A stretch of DNA of 64,000 bases from an uncultured Alphaproteobacteria bacterium (GTDB lineage Bacteria > Pseudomonadota > Alphaproteobacteria > Micavibrionales > Micavibrionaceae). This document shows, piece after piece, positions 18,688 to 27,469 of the stretch (the stretch's first letter is position 1; each line of letters opens with the position of its first letter). Where the stretch lies: contig CAADGI010000008.1 in NCBI GenBank assembly GCA_900696495.1, positions 124,001 through 188,000 of the forward strand. Direction: 5' to 3'. The notes below the pieces were generated by a model. It did no database searches, was not told the origin of the DNA, and worked only from the letters and a program-made list of their open reading frames with translations. Made by a program: the position numbers and the translations under genes.

Positions 18688-18724
18688 GATTGCTTCGTGG
18701 CCTCTAAAGGCTGCTCGCAATGAC
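18688..18724. repeat. Dispersed palindromic repeat (GATTGCTTCG...GCAATGACG type)
   Basis: Short imperfect palindrome: ATTGC (18689-18693) pairs with GCAAT (18717-18721), with inner GCC/GGC arms. The form ATTGCTTCGT...CTCGCAATGACG is a common dispersed element of alphaproteobacterial and other genomes. It is in the gap between the MuF-motif gene and queC. Confidence 0.55.
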
Positions 18725-18738
18725 GGGGGCGAATGAAA

Positions 18739-18768
18739 ATAGCGCCGCGGATGGAGTCCGGGCGCTAT
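18739..18768. repeat. Perfect 8-bp inverted repeat upstream of queC
   Basis: ATAGCGCC (18739-18746) and GGCGCTAT (18761-18768) can form a hairpin with a 14-base loop. Read on the minus strand it is followed by TTTTCATT, so it could stop leftward transcription. It lies upstream of the queC promoter. Confidence 0.4.
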
Positions 18769-18814
18769 ATAAAGATTATATTCCTATATTTGGGCAGTTT
18801 TGTCAATCAAAAGC

Positions 18815-18843
18815 TTTTCAAATTTTTGGGGACACTATATAAA
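18815..18843 (+). promoter_or_regulatory. Putative sigma-70 promoter of the queCDEF operon
   Basis: TTTTCA (18815-18820), a 17-base spacer and TATAAA (18838-18843). The predicted start near 18850 would place the preQ1 aptamer at the very 5' end of the transcript. Confidence 0.5.
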
Positions 18844-18862
18844 AGCGGCGTGCATGACGCAC

Positions 18863-18903
18863 AACCGGTCGCAGCCTACCCGGTTCGAACAAAACAAGGA
18901 TAG
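18863..18903 (+). ncRNA. preQ1-I riboswitch
   Basis: Stem AACCGG (18863-18868) / CCGGTT (18880-18885) closes an 11-base loop TCGCAGCCTAC, followed by CGAACAAAACAAGG. The loop start TCGCAG and the A-rich tail AACAAAACAAGG are the hallmarks of the class I type preQ1 aptamer best known from Thermoanaerobacter tengcongensis. The tail contains the AAGGA ribosome-binding site of queC (ATG 18908), so binding of preQ1 should hide it and block translation. The downstream genes make preQ1, so the context fits feedback control. Confidence 0.88.
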
Positions 18904-18907
18904 ATCG

Positions 18908-19618
18908 ATGAAGGCATTGGTTATTTGTTCCGGCGGGCTCGATTCCGTCACGCTCGCGCATAAAATCGCGCGGGAAAAGCAGCTTACAGGATTGATCTCT
19001 TTCGATTACGGCCAGCGGCACAAGCGCGAGCTGGTGTGCGCGGCTGCGTGCGCGGAGGCGCTGGGCGTTGCGCATTCGGTCATCGATATCTCGCAGGTGG
19101 GCGCGCATTTATCGGGTTCGGCCCTGACGGACGATATCGCGGTGCCGGACGGGCATTATGCGGAACAGACGATGAAGATCACGGTCGTGCCCAACCGCAA
19201 CGCGATCATGCTTTCGATCGCTTACGGGATTGCGTCGGCGCGGAAGGCGGATATGGTCGCGGCGGCGTTTCACGGCGGCGACCATTATATATACCCGGAT
19301 TGCCGCCCGCCGTTCGTGAAGGCGTTCGAGACGATGCAGAAGCATGCGCTCGAGGATATTTCCGACATTTCGCTCTATACGCCGTTCATCAATAACACAA
19401 AGGCCGAGATCGTGGCCGAGGGCGCGCGGCTGGGCGTCGATTTTGCGCAGACATGGTCGTGCTACAAGGGCAACGAGATTCACTGCGGGCGCTGCGGCAC
19501 GTGCGTGGAGCGGCGCGAGGCGTTTGCGATTGCGGGCGTTGAAGATCCGACGGCGTACGAGGATAAAAATTTCTGGAGCCGGGCGGTCGAGGAAAAACGA
19601 ACAGGGAGCAGGAAATAA
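18908..19618 (+). CDS. queC: 7-cyano-7-deazaguanine synthase
   Basis: Makes preQ0 from 7-carboxy-7-deazaguanine with ATP and ammonia, in the queuosine pathway. The P-loop SGGLDS is at residues 8-13, and the zinc-binding cysteines are in the C-terminal CYKGNEIHCGRCGTC cluster. The start at 18908 follows the AAGGA of the riboswitch by 8 bases and gives 236 residues with the family N-terminus MKALVICSGGLDS; the frame is open further upstream through the aptamer but that part is not coding. It overlaps queD by one base (TAATG). Confidence 0.96.
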   Translation: MKALVICSGGLDSVTLAHKIAREKQLTGLISFDYGQRHKRELVCAAACAEALGVAHSVIDISQVGAHLSGSALTDDIAVPDGHYAEQTMKITVVPNRNAIMLSIAYGIASARKADMVAAAFHGGDHYIYPDCRPPFVKAFETMQKHALEDISDISLYTPFINNTKAEIVAEGARLGVDFAQTWSCYKGNEIHCGRCGTCVERREAFAIAGVEDPTAYEDKNFWSRAVEEKRTGSRK

Positions 19619-19974
19619 TGTTCAGGATCGCGAAACAATATCATTTTTCGGCGTCGCACATATTGCCGCAACTGCCGGCGGATCATCCGTGCGCGCGGAT
19701 GCACGGGCATAATTACGTGGTCGAGGTGGAGCTGCAGTCGGAGACGCTGAATTATGCGGGGTTCGTGCGGGATTACCGCGAGCTGGATGCGCTCAAGAAC
19801 TATATCGATGACACGCTCGATCACCGGCACCTGAATGATGTGCTGGGGGATGACGGGACGTCGGCGGAATCGCTGGCGAAGCATTTTTATGACTGGTGCA
19901 AGGCGCATTGGGCGGAAGTTGCGGCGGTGCGCGTCAGCGAGACGCCGCGCAGCTGGGCGGAATACAGGCCGTGA
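19618..19974 (+). CDS. queD: 6-carboxy-5,6,7,8-tetrahydropterin synthase
   Basis: Converts dihydroneopterin triphosphate to 6-carboxytetrahydropterin, the substrate of QueE. The 118 residues hold the zinc and nucleophile motif [11 protein letters not shown] (about residues 22-32) and the [10 protein letters not shown] segment. Length is normal for the family. It overlaps queC and queE at its ends, so it is the second gene of a tightly coupled operon. Confidence 0.95.
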   Translation: MFRIAKQYHFSASHILPQLPADHPCARMHGHNYVVEVELQSETLNYAGFVRDYRELDALKNYIDDTLDHRHLNDVLGDDGTSAESLAKHFYDWCKAHWAEVAAVRVSETPRSWAEYRP

Positions 19975-20678
19975 TCCGGGTCAGCGAAATTTTCGGGCCG
20001 ACGATACAGGGCGAGGGGGCGTTGATCGGGAAGCCCACGGTGTTCGTGCGCACGGGCGGGTGCGATTACCGCTGCGCCTGGTGCGATACGCTGCACGCGG
20101 TGAAGAGCCAGTACCGCGATGAATGGAAGCCGATGAGCGCCGAGGAGATATGGGCGAAGGTGGAAGAGCTTTCCGGCGGGCAGCCGCTGACCGTTTCGCT
20201 GTCGGGCGGCAACCCGGCGATCCAGCCGCTGGGGCCTTTGATCGCGCTGGGGAAATCAAAGGGCTATGAATTCGCGCTGGAGACGCAGGGGAGCATTGCG
20301 CAGGAGTGGTTTGCGGGGCTGGATACGCTGATTTTGAGTCCGAAGCCGCCTTCGAGCAAGATGGAAACGGATTTAAGCGCGCTGGATAAATGCGTGTCGA
20401 ACGCGGGGAGCAAAGCGATTTTGAAATTTGTCGTGTTCGATGATGCGGATTATCTGTATGCGAAAGAGATTGCCGCGCGTTACAAGGCGTTGCCGGTTTA
20501 TTTGCAGCCGGGCAATCATACGCCGCCGGACGGGCAGGGTGAGGGGGCCGTCGATATGGACGGCCTCATGACGCGCATGCGCTGGCTGGTTGAAAAGGTC
20601 GGCGCCGATCAATGGTTTTCCGTCACGGTGTTGCCGCAGCTGCATGTGCTGCTCTGGGGCAATATGCGCGGCGTTTAA
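19971..20678 (+). CDS. queE: 7-carboxy-7-deazaguanine synthase
   Basis: Radical SAM enzyme that turns 6-carboxytetrahydropterin into 7-carboxy-7-deazaguanine. The N-terminus [17 protein letters not shown] is typical, and the cluster-binding cysteines are in [12 protein letters not shown] (CxxxCxxC), about residues 29-40. The start is GTG at 19971 inside the queD stop (GTGA), giving 235 residues; the open frame upstream lies inside queD. The C-terminal half contains [11 protein letters not shown], as in QueE proteins. Confidence 0.94.
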   Translation: MIRVSEIFGPTIQGEGALIGKPTVFVRTGGCDYRCAWCDTLHAVKSQYRDEWKPMSAEEIWAKVEELSGGQPLTVSLSGGNPAIQPLGPLIALGKSKGYEFALETQGSIAQEWFAGLDTLILSPKPPSSKMETDLSALDKCVSNAGSKAILKFVVFDDADYLYAKEIAARYKALPVYLQPGNHTPPDGQGEGAVDMDGLMTRMRWLVEKVGADQWFSVTVLPQLHVLLWGNMRGV

Positions 20679-20692
20679 GAAAGGACTAAGGC

Positions 20693-21157
20693 ATGGGAAA
20701 CGATATTTATAAAAACCTGACACAGCTTGGCGAAAAAACCGCGCTGCCTGAATCGCCGGACAAGGCGGTGCTGGAGCGCGTGCCGAACCCGCAAAAGGAC
20801 AGTCTTTATAATGTGCGATTTGCCGCGCCGGAATTTACGTCCTTGTGTCCGATCACGGGCGCGCCGGATTTTGCGCATTTGGTTATTGATTACATTCCTG
20901 GTGACTGGCTGATCGAAAGCAAGTCGCTGAAGCTTTTTCTGGGGTCGTTTCGTAATCACGGCGCGTTTCATGAAGATTGCACGGTGTCGATTGCAAAAAG
21001 GATTGTGGAGGCTATAGAGCCGAAATGGCTGCGGATCGGGGGGTACTGGTACCCGCGGGGCGGCATACCGATCGACGTTTTTTACCAGACGGGCCCGGCG
21101 CCTGGAGATGCGTGGATTCCCGACCAGGGCGTGCCGCCCTACCGGGGACGGGGTTAA
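20693..21157 (+). CDS. queF: NADPH-dependent 7-cyano-7-deazaguanine reductase
   Basis: Reduces the nitrile of preQ0 to preQ1, the last step before insertion into tRNA. This is the short, unimodular type (154 residues): nucleophile Cys52 in [12 protein letters not shown], with Asp seven residues later, and the QueF motif ESKSLKLF followed by [12 protein letters not shown]. Its product preQ1 is the expected ligand of the riboswitch at the head of the operon. A gap of 14 bases separates it from queE. Confidence 0.95.
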   Translation: MGNDIYKNLTQLGEKTALPESPDKAVLERVPNPQKDSLYNVRFAAPEFTSLCPITGAPDFAHLVIDYIPGDWLIESKSLKLFLGSFRNHGAFHEDCTVSIAKRIVEAIEPKWLRIGGYWYPRGGIPIDVFYQTGPAPGDAWIPDQGVPPYRGRG

Positions 21158-21182
21158 TATAAGGATTTATTCCTATTAAGTG

Positions 21183-21237
21183 GCGGTTTTGGCAATAATA
21201 AACCTTGCAAAAGGCCGGGTTTATTAGTAAAAACCGC
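21183..21237. repeat. Nested inverted repeat after queF
   Basis: GCGGTTTT (21183-21190) pairs with AAAACCGC (21230-21237), and inside it AATAAACC pairs with GGTTTATT. This makes one long imperfect hairpin 26 bases after the queF stop. No T-tract follows on the plus strand, so it is not a standard terminator. Confidence 0.45.
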
Positions 21238-21310
21238 ACAACTTTGTAAAAACACATGCGGGAAAGGGCCGATGCTTTAATTGGTCCATCCGGTGTGTCT
21301 CTTTAAAGGA

Positions 21311-21328
21311 CAGCCGCTTGCGCGGCTG
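21311..21328 (+). promoter_or_regulatory. Short perfect hairpin in the rpsB leader
   Basis: CAGCCGC-TTGC-GCGGCTG, a 7-bp perfect stem with a 4-base loop, lies about 120 bases before rpsB. It may be an RNA structure in the rpsB leader or another small dispersed palindrome; no function can be assigned. Confidence 0.3.
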
Positions 21329-21333
21329 AAGTT

Positions 21334-21393
21334 GTGGATCCCCGCTGTTTGAGCCCTGCTTCGCTGAAGCTACGCAGGGCCGCGGGGATGACA
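21334..21393. repeat. Dispersed GATCCCCGC...GCGGGGATGACA palindrome, long form
   Basis: ATCCCCGC (21338-21345) pairs with GCGGGGAT (21382-21389), and an inner GCCCTGC (21353-21359) pairs with GCAGGGC (21374-21380). The outer ends match the copy upstream of tsf. It lies in the rpsB leader region, about 55 bases before the start codon. Confidence 0.65.
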
Positions 21394-21448
21394 GTAGAGA
21401 GATACGCTCAATTTTCCGCAGAGGCTTAACCGGAAAAGGAACCAAACA

Positions 21449-22255
21449 ATGGCTATGCCAGACGTAAACATGCGCCAGCTGCTCGAAGCGGGCGTTCACT
21501 TCGGACACCACACCCGCCGCTGGAACCCCAAGATGCGCCAATATATTTTCGGCGTTCGTAACGGCGTTCACATCATCGACCTGCAACAGACAGCGCCGAT
21601 GCTCGAAACATCCTTGAAAGCGATCCGCGATATCGTCGCCAATGGCGGCCGTATCCTGTTCGTCGCGACCAAGCGCCAGGCGCAGGATAAAGTTGCTGAA
21701 GCGGCGAAGCGTTGCGGTCAGTACTACGTGAACCAGCGCTGGCTCGGCGGCATGCTGACCAACTGGAAGACGATTTCGAATTCGATCAACCGCCTGCGCG
21801 AAGTCGACCGCATCCTGGCCGGCGAAGGCAAGGGCTTTAAGAAAAAAGAATTGCTGATGATGGCGCGCGAGAAAGAAAAACTCGAGTCGTCGATCGGCGG
21901 GATTAAGGAGATGGGCGGCCAGCCTGACGCGCTGTTCATCATCGACATCACCAAGGAAGACATCGCGGTGAAGGAAGCCAACAAGCTCGGCATTCCCGTT
22001 TTCGCGATTGCCGACACGAACGCGGACCCGGACGGCATCGATTACGTGATCCCGGGCAACGACGACGCGCTGCGCGCGATCGAGCTGTATTGCGACCTGG
22101 TGACGGAAGCGGTTCTCGACGGCCTGCAGGCTGAAGTGACGAAATCCGGCAAGGATATCGGCGCGGCGGCCGACCTGAAGGTCGAGCTGCCTGCTGAAAA
22201 GGCGGAGCCGGCGAACGAAGCGAAAGCCAGCAAAAAGGCGGCTTCGGCGGCTTAA
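21449..22255 (+). CDS. rpsB: 30S ribosomal protein S2
   Basis: Small-subunit ribosomal protein near the mRNA exit channel. The start [20 protein letters not shown] and the signature [16 protein letters not shown] are family standard; [11 protein letters not shown] and the P-A-D-T-N-D-P-like stretch [20 protein letters not shown] follow. The C-terminal 30 residues are Ala/Lys/Glu-rich. An AAAGGA site precedes the ATG. It is followed by tsf, the universal order. Confidence 0.97.
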   Translation: MAMPDVNMRQLLEAGVHFGHHTRRWNPKMRQYIFGVRNGVHIIDLQQTAPMLETSLKAIRDIVANGGRILFVATKRQAQDKVAEAAKRCGQYYVNQRWLGGMLTNWKTISNSINRLREVDRILAGEGKGFKKKELLMMAREKEKLESSIGGIKEMGGQPDALFIIDITKEDIAVKEANKLGIPVFAIADTNADPDGIDYVIPGNDDALRAIELYCDLVTEAVLDGLQAEVTKSGKDIGAAADLKVELPAEKAEPANEAKASKKAASAA

Positions 22256-22264
22256 TAAAAACAT

Positions 22265-22331
22265 TGTCACCCCCGCCTTGGGCGGGGGTCTGGCAATAAA
22301 AGACCGGATCCCCGCCTTCGCGGGGATGACA
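22265..22331. repeat. Dispersed palindromic element between rpsB and tsf
   Basis: Two perfect hairpins in one element: ACCCCCGCC-TTG-GGCGGGGGT (22269-22289) and ATCCCCGC-CTTC-GCGGGGAT (22308-22327), bounded by TGTCA (22265) and TGACA (22327-22331). It fills most of the 100-base gap between rpsB and tsf and shares its right half with the element at 21334-21393. Such elements are widespread in alphaproteobacteria, Rickettsiales included. Confidence 0.75.
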
Positions 22332-22355
22332 CTAAACAGAAAAAGGAAAAATAAA

Positions 22356-23273
22356 ATGGCTGATATCACAGCATCGATGGTTAAGGAACTTCGCGAGACG
22401 ACCGGCGCAGGCATGATGGATGCCAAGAACGCGCTCGTCGAAACCAAGGGCGATATGGAAGCGGCAATCGACTGGCTCCGTAAAAAGGGCCTGGCGAAAG
22501 CGGCGAAGAAATCGGGACGCACGGCGGCTGAAGGCCTCGTGGCGATTGCCAGCGAAGGCAAGACGGCGGCAGTTGTCGAGATCAACGCCGAAACCGATTT
22601 CGTTTCGCGCAACGAAGAGTTCCAGGCGTTCGTCAAGCAGGTCGCACAAATCGCCCTGAAAGCGGACAATGCGGAACAACTCGCGAAGATGGATTGCGGC
22701 GGCAAGTCGGTGCAGGACACGCTGACCGACAAGATCGCGACCATTGGCGAGAACATGAATCTCCGCCGCTCGGCGCGTTTGTCGGTCGACAAGGGCGTGG
22801 TCGCGGCTTACATGCACAGCGCGCTGGCGCCGAATCTCGGCAAGATCGGCGTTCTCGTGGCCATGGAATCCGAGGGCAAGCCGGAAGTCCTGGAGGCGAC
22901 CGGCAAGCAGATCGCGATGCATATCGCGGCGGTGAACCCGGCGTCACTGGATGTTTCGGCTCTTGATCCCAAGGCAATCCAGCGCGAGCGCGACATTTTC
23001 AGCGAACAGGCCAAGGCCAGCGGCAAGCCGCCCGAGATTATCGAAAAAATGGTCGAAGGGCGTCTGCGCAAGTTCTATGAAGAGGTCGTCCTGCTGGAGC
23101 AGGTGTTCGTCATCGACGGCGAGACCAAGATCTCGAAAGTGCTGGAAAAGGCAGGGAAAGACGCGGGCGCGCCCGTGAAAATCAAGGCCTATGTCCGGTT
23201 CCAGATCGGCGAGGGCATCGAGGTGGAAAAAGAGGACTTTGCCGCCGAAGTGGCCAAGGCCGCCAACGGCTAG
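22356..23273 (+). CDS. tsf: Translation elongation factor Ts
   Basis: Nucleotide exchange factor that recycles EF-Tu. The start at 22356 follows AAAGGAAA and gives 305 residues beginning [26 protein letters not shown], with the EF-Ts signatures TGAGMMDAK and [15 protein letters not shown] (about residues 70-85) and two dimerisation/core subdomains. The same frame runs open upstream through the palindromic repeat but that is not coding. A hairpin follows the stop. Confidence 0.97.
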   Translation: MADITASMVKELRETTGAGMMDAKNALVETKGDMEAAIDWLRKKGLAKAAKKSGRTAAEGLVAIASEGKTAAVVEINAETDFVSRNEEFQAFVKQVAQIALKADNAEQLAKMDCGGKSVQDTLTDKIATIGENMNLRRSARLSVDKGVVAAYMHSALAPNLGKIGVLVAMESEGKPEVLEATGKQIAMHIAAVNPASLDVSALDPKAIQRERDIFSEQAKASGKPPEIIEKMVEGRLRKFYEEVVLLEQVFVIDGETKISKVLEKAGKDAGAPVKIKAYVRFQIGEGIEVEKEDFAAEVAKAANG

Positions 23274-23300
23274 GATCCGCGACTTTTTAAGGTTTTCCTT

Positions 23301-23340
23301 AACAGCCGCGTTGCAATGCCTCGCGGCTGTTATTACATTA
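23301..23340 (+). terminator. Terminator-like hairpin between tsf and pyrH
   Basis: AACAGCCGCG (23301-23310) and CGCGGCTGTT (23322-23331) form a perfect 10-bp stem with an 11-base loop, followed by ATTACATT. The T-tract is poor, so it may only attenuate transcription into pyrH. Confidence 0.45.
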
Positions 23341-23368
23341 GGATGGTTTTGAAAGCACAGGTCCCGCC

Positions 23369-24112
23369 ATGAGCGCCGAAAAGAAGAATTCCCCTAAAAA
23401 CGCCTATAAGTACCAGCGTGTTCTCCTGAAGATGTCGGGGGAGGTGCTGATGGGAGAGAAGGAGTTCGGGCTCGACTCCGACACCGTCAAGCGCGTGGCC
23501 AATGACATCAAGGAAGTGGTCGATCTCGGCGTGCAGGTTTGCGTGGTGGTTGGCGCGGGGAACATCTTCCGCGGCGTTTCGGGTTCAGCCGAGGGCATGG
23601 ACCGGACGACGGCGGATTATATGGGCATGCTCGGCATCTGCATCAATGCTCTGGCGCTGCAGAATGCGCTGGAGCATTTGAATGTGCCGACGCGGGTGCA
23701 GTCCGCCATTCGTATGGATCAGATTTGCGAACCCTATATCCGCCGCAAGGCGATGCGTCATATGGAGAAAGGCCGCGTGGTGATTTTCGCCGCCGGGACG
23801 GGCAACCCGTATTTCACGACCGACACGGCGGGGGCGCTCCGGGCATCCGAGATGGATTGCGATGCGATCTTCAAGGGCACGAAGGTGGACGGCGTTTATA
23901 CTGCCGACCCGCACAAGGACAAGAATGCCAAACATTTCGACCAGATCAGCTTCATCGATGTGCTGACGAAAGATTTAAAAGTCATGGATGCGACGGCGAT
24001 TTCACTGGCGCGCGAGAATAATATTCCCATCGTCGTGTTTTCCGTTCGCGAGAAAGGTAATTTCGCGAAGGTCGTGAAGGGCGATGGTAAATTCACGGTT
24101 GTTACGAATTGA
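23369..24112 (+). CDS. pyrH: Uridylate kinase
   Basis: Phosphorylates UMP to UDP; hexameric amino-acid-kinase-fold enzyme. The 247 residues include [13 protein letters not shown] near the N-terminus, the nucleotide loop [10 protein letters not shown] (about residues 60-69), the DYMGMLGI segment and [17 protein letters not shown]. Length is normal. It lies between tsf and frr as in most bacteria. Confidence 0.96.
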   Translation: MSAEKKNSPKNAYKYQRVLLKMSGEVLMGEKEFGLDSDTVKRVANDIKEVVDLGVQVCVVVGAGNIFRGVSGSAEGMDRTTADYMGMLGICINALALQNALEHLNVPTRVQSAIRMDQICEPYIRRKAMRHMEKGRVVIFAAGTGNPYFTTDTAGALRASEMDCDAIFKGTKVDGVYTADPHKDKNAKHFDQISFIDVLTKDLKVMDATAISLARENNIPIVVFSVREKGNFAKVVKGDGKFTVVTN

Positions 24113-24120
24113 GGGAAATT

Positions 24121-24258
24121 TTAACCACAAATGGACACGAATAAATACGGATGAAATAAAATATAAACGCGAAGTTACGAAGGAACGAAGTTTTTATTTT
24201 TTGTTTTCTTTCTTCGTAACTCCGTCGCTTCGCGTAAAATTTTGTTAATTCGTGGTTT
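24121..24258. repeat. Composite dispersed repeat between pyrH and frr
   Basis: The 172-base gap is almost filled by an AT-rich element. Outer AACCAC (24123-24128) mirrors GTGGTT (24252-24257). Inside, ACGCGAAGTTACGAAG (24167-24182) pairs with CTTCGTAA (24212-24219) and CTTCGCGT (24228-24235). The inner core recurs after fabZ at 36465-36533. Confidence 0.65.
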
Positions 24259-24284
24259 TGTTTATAATTTATTTGGAGTGAAAG

Positions 24285-24827
24285 ATGTTAGATAAAGCAG
24301 ACACAAAACGCCGCATGGACGGGGCCATTGAAGTGTTGGCCAAGGAATTTTCGGGGCTGCGCACGGGGCGCGCTTCCGCGAGCTTGCTTGATCCCATCGT
24401 CGTCGAGGCTTACGGGAACAAGATGCCGCTGAACCAGGTTGGCACCGTCAACGTGCCCGAGCCGCGCATGATCATCGTGCAGGTGTGGGATGCCGGCAAC
24501 GTGAAGGCGGTTGAGAAGGCGATCCGCGATGCGGGTCTTGGTTTAAATCCGCAAACGGACGGCACGAATTTGCGCCTGCCGATTCCGCCGCTGACGGAGG
24601 AGCGCCGCAACGAGCTTAAGAAGCTGGCGGGGAAATACACGGAAGCGGCCAAGGTTTCGGTGCGTAACGTGCGCCGCGACGCGATGGATGCCATCAAGAA
24701 GGACAAGGGCGGATCGGAAGACGACCAGAAGCGTTTGTCGGATGAGATTCAGAAAATGACCGACGCTGCGATTGAAAAAATTGACAAAATGCTCTCTGAC
24801 AAAGAGACAGATATAATGAAAGTCTAG
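24285..24827 (+). CDS. frr: Ribosome recycling factor
   Basis: Splits post-termination ribosomes together with EF-G. The 180 residues (family about 185) contain [14 protein letters not shown] (about residues 25-38), [13 protein letters not shown] and the C-terminal RDAMDAIKK and [14 protein letters not shown] segments. The start is preceded by a ribosome-binding site in TTTGGAGTGAAAG. uppS follows after 15 bases. Confidence 0.96.
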   Translation: MLDKADTKRRMDGAIEVLAKEFSGLRTGRASASLLDPIVVEAYGNKMPLNQVGTVNVPEPRMIIVQVWDAGNVKAVEKAIRDAGLGLNPQTDGTNLRLPIPPLTEERRNELKKLAGKYTEAAKVSVRNVRRDAMDAIKKDKGGSEDDQKRLSDEIQKMTDAAIEKIDKMLSDKETDIMKV

Positions 24828-24842
24828 CCTTCGTCGTAAAAA

Positions 24843-25577
24843 ATGCCAGCCACGGACACCGCACAAACACCGAAACACATCGCCATTATAATGGACGGCA
24901 ATGGGCGCTGGGCGAACCGGCGGGGCCTGCCGCGCACGGCCGGTCACAAGCAGGGCGCGGAAGCGGCGCGGCGCGTGGTTAAAAATGCCGCCGAGATGGG
25001 TGTCGAATTCGTGACGCTGTTCGGTTTTTCGTCCGAGAACTGGAGCAGGCCGGAATCCGAGATCAAGGAGTTGATGAGTTTGCTCCGTTATTACCTGCGC
25101 TCGGAGACGGCGGAGCTGCACAAGAGCGGCGCGCGGCTAAAGGTGATCGGCAACCGCGCGGAGCTGGACGAGGATATTATCCAGCTGATTGAAAATGCCG
25201 AAGACCTGACGAAGGATAATGACAAAATTACATTGGTGATCGCGCTGAATTACGGCGGGCGACATGACATTCTGCAGGCGGCGCAGCGCCTCGCCGAAAA
25301 AGCGGTGGCGGCAGGCCGCGTGCCGGATATGAGCGGCGTTGAGAAAGCATTCCCGGAACTGCTGATGACGGCCGGTATACCGGAGCCGGACCTTTTGATC
25401 CGCACCAGCGGCGAACAGCGCATCAGCAATTTCCTGCTGTGGCAGTGCGCCTATTCGGAAATGGTTTTCACCGACACGTTGTGGCCGGATTTCGACCGCG
25501 AAGATCTCGAGCGGGCCCTGCAGGATTTTGCCCGGCGCGAGCGCCGGTACGGAGCCCTCAAGCAAACAGGAGCGTAA
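24843..25577 (+). CDS. uppS: Isoprenyl transferase (undecaprenyl diphosphate synthase)
   Basis: Makes the C55 carrier lipid for cell-wall and polysaccharide synthesis. The catalytic Asp is in IAIIMDGNGRWA (about residues 14-25), with FGFSSENWSRP and the C-terminal RTSGEQRISNFLLWQ and DTLWPDF motifs. At 244 residues it is normal in length. It is the first gene of the uppS-cdsA-dxr-rseP run, with cdsA starting 5 bases after its stop. Confidence 0.95.
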   Translation: MPATDTAQTPKHIAIIMDGNGRWANRRGLPRTAGHKQGAEAARRVVKNAAEMGVEFVTLFGFSSENWSRPESEIKELMSLLRYYLRSETAELHKSGARLKVIGNRAELDEDIIQLIENAEDLTKDNDKITLVIALNYGGRHDILQAAQRLAEKAVAAGRVPDMSGVEKAFPELLMTAGIPEPDLLIRTSGEQRISNFLLWQCAYSEMVFTDTLWPDFDREDLERALQDFARRERRYGALKQTGA

Positions 25578-25582
25578 AGCAT

Positions 25583-26281
25583 ATGGCTGCCGCCATTTCA
25601 CCGCGCCTCGTAAAACGGGTTATCTCGGCGTCGATCATCATCCCGATTGTGGTTGCCGGAATTTTGTATGGTGGTGTTCCGTTCATTATCCTGGTTTCGG
25701 TGAATGCCGCCGTCGTGATGTATGAATGGACGACGTTGTCGATGAAGACGAAGCAACGTTCGCTCTTTATCCTGCTGGGCATTTTTTATGTGCTGGTGGC
25801 GTTCTGGTCGTGCTACCTGATCCGCATGGATTTCGGCGTGCGTTATGCGCTGCTGTTCGTGATCATGATCTGGGCGAGCGATATCGGCGGTTATGTTTTC
25901 GGCAAGCTGATCGGGGGTCCGAAAATGGCGAAAACCATCAGCCCGAACAAGACGTGGGCGGGATTTGCGGGCGCGGCGATTTTTCCCGTCATCGCGGCGA
26001 ATATTTTCCTGCATACATACGACTATATATATAGTGCGCAGACATGGGACGGGATTACCAAGGTTTCGCTGGCGATGTTCGTCATGGGCGCGATCATAGG
26101 CCTGGTCGGGCAGGCGGGCGATCTGCTGATTTCCTGGTTCAAGCGGCATGTGCAGGTGAAGGATACGGGTGTTATAATTCCCGGGCATGGCGGGTTGCTG
26201 GACCGGGTTGACGCCATGATGCTGGCGGCGCCGGTTTATTTATTTTTTATATCGAAATTCACGTATGTGTTTGAAAGCTGA
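25583..26281 (+). CDS. cdsA: Phosphatidate cytidylyltransferase
   Basis: Makes CDP-diacylglycerol from phosphatidic acid and CTP, the entry to phospholipid head-group synthesis. The start at 25583 gives 232 residues with about six membrane helices. The C-terminal signature is complete: SWFKRHVQVKDTG, then IPGHGGLLDRVDA. The protein is shorter than E. coli CdsA (285), as is common in alphaproteobacteria. Confidence 0.94.
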   Translation: MAAAISPRLVKRVISASIIIPIVVAGILYGGVPFIILVSVNAAVVMYEWTTLSMKTKQRSLFILLGIFYVLVAFWSCYLIRMDFGVRYALLFVIMIWASDIGGYVFGKLIGGPKMAKTISPNKTWAGFAGAAIFPVIAANIFLHTYDYIYSAQTWDGITKVSLAMFVMGAIIGLVGQAGDLLISWFKRHVQVKDTGVIIPGHGGLLDRVDAMMLAAPVYLFFISKFTYVFES

Positions 26282-26284
26282 TTT

Positions 26285-27469
26285 ATGAGCAGGAAGACGA
26301 TCAATATTCTCGGCGTGACGGGCTCCATCGGGCGCAGCGCGGTGGATGTCATCTGCTCGGCGCCGGAGAAATTCGACGTGCAGGCGGTGAGCGCGCAGAG
26401 CAGCGTTAGTGAACTCGCGGAGATTGCCGTGCGCGTGAGGGCCAAAACAGCAATTATCGGCAACGAAGATTATTACGCCATGCTGAAGGAGAAACTTTCC
26501 GGCACCGGCATCAAGGCCGAGGCGGGGAGAGAGGCGCTGTTGAATAATGCGGGCGCGAAAGTGGATTTAAGCCTGGTTGCGATCGTGGGCATGGCGGGGT
26601 TGCGCCCGGTTGTCGCCGCAATCCGGAACAGCAAGGCGGTTGCGATCGCCAACAAGGAGCCGCTGGCCGCCGCGGGGCCGCTGGTGATGCGCGAGGTCAA
26701 AAAATCAGGCGCTATATTGCTGCCGGTGGACAGCGAGCATAATGCCGTGTTCCAGGTTTTCGATTTCAAACGCCGGGATGGGATCAAGAAAATCATCCTG
26801 ACGGCATCGGGCGGGCCGTTCCGCACATGGAAGCGGGAAGCGATGGCGCGCGCGACGAAGGAACAGGCGCTGGCGCATCCCAACTGGGTGATGGGGCCGA
26901 AGATCACGGTCGACAGCGCGACGATGATGAACAAGGCGCTGGAGATCATCGAGGCGCATTATCTGTTCGACATGCCTGCGGACAAAATCGAGGTGATGGT
27001 TCATCCGCAATCGATCATCCATTCGATGGTGGAATACCGCGACGGGTCGGTGCTGGCGCAGATGGCGGCGAGCGACATGCGCACGCCGATCGCGCATGCG
27101 CTGGCGTGGCCCGAACGGATCGACACGCCCGGGCGCACGCTGGACTGGACGCAGACGAAGGAGCTGACTTTCGAACAGCCTGACATGGAGCGTTTTCCGG
27201 CGCTGAGACTGGCTTATGAAGCGCTGGAGCAAGGACCATATTCCTGCCTTGCCCTGAACGCGGCCAATGAAATCGCGGTGGAATATTTTTTAAACAAAAA
27301 GACAGGATTTCTTGATACAATAAACATAGTAGAAGGTGTCCTCAGCCAGATTTCGTCCCAAAAACTTGAAAACATTGAAGATTTTGAGAATTCAGACCAG
27401 GCTGTCCGTCAGCTCGCCACTACATATATTGATAAACAAGATTATAAAAAGGCATCGGGTAAATCATGA
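26285..27469 (+). CDS. dxr: 1-deoxy-D-xylulose 5-phosphate reductoisomerase
   Basis: Second step of the MEP isoprenoid pathway (DXP to MEP, NADPH). In order: the nucleotide-binding ILGVTGSIGRSAVDVI (residues 6-21), NKEPLAAAGPLVM, the metal-binding PVDSEHNAVFQ (about residues 148-158), TASGGPFR and NHPNW-like HPNWVMGPKITVDSAT. The 394 residues are normal. It overlaps rseP by 4 bases, and its product feeds UppS upstream. Confidence 0.96.
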   Translation: MSRKTINILGVTGSIGRSAVDVICSAPEKFDVQAVSAQSSVSELAEIAVRVRAKTAIIGNEDYYAMLKEKLSGTGIKAEAGREALLNNAGAKVDLSLVAIVGMAGLRPVVAAIRNSKAVAIANKEPLAAAGPLVMREVKKSGAILLPVDSEHNAVFQVFDFKRRDGIKKIILTASGGPFRTWKREAMARATKEQALAHPNWVMGPKITVDSATMMNKALEIIEAHYLFDMPADKIEVMVHPQSIIHSMVEYRDGSVLAQMAASDMRTPIAHALAWPERIDTPGRTLDWTQTKELTFEQPDMERFPALRLAYEALEQGPYSCLALNAANEIAVEYFLNKKTGFLDTINIVEGVLSQISSQKLENIEDFENSDQAVRQLATTYIDKQDYKKASGKS

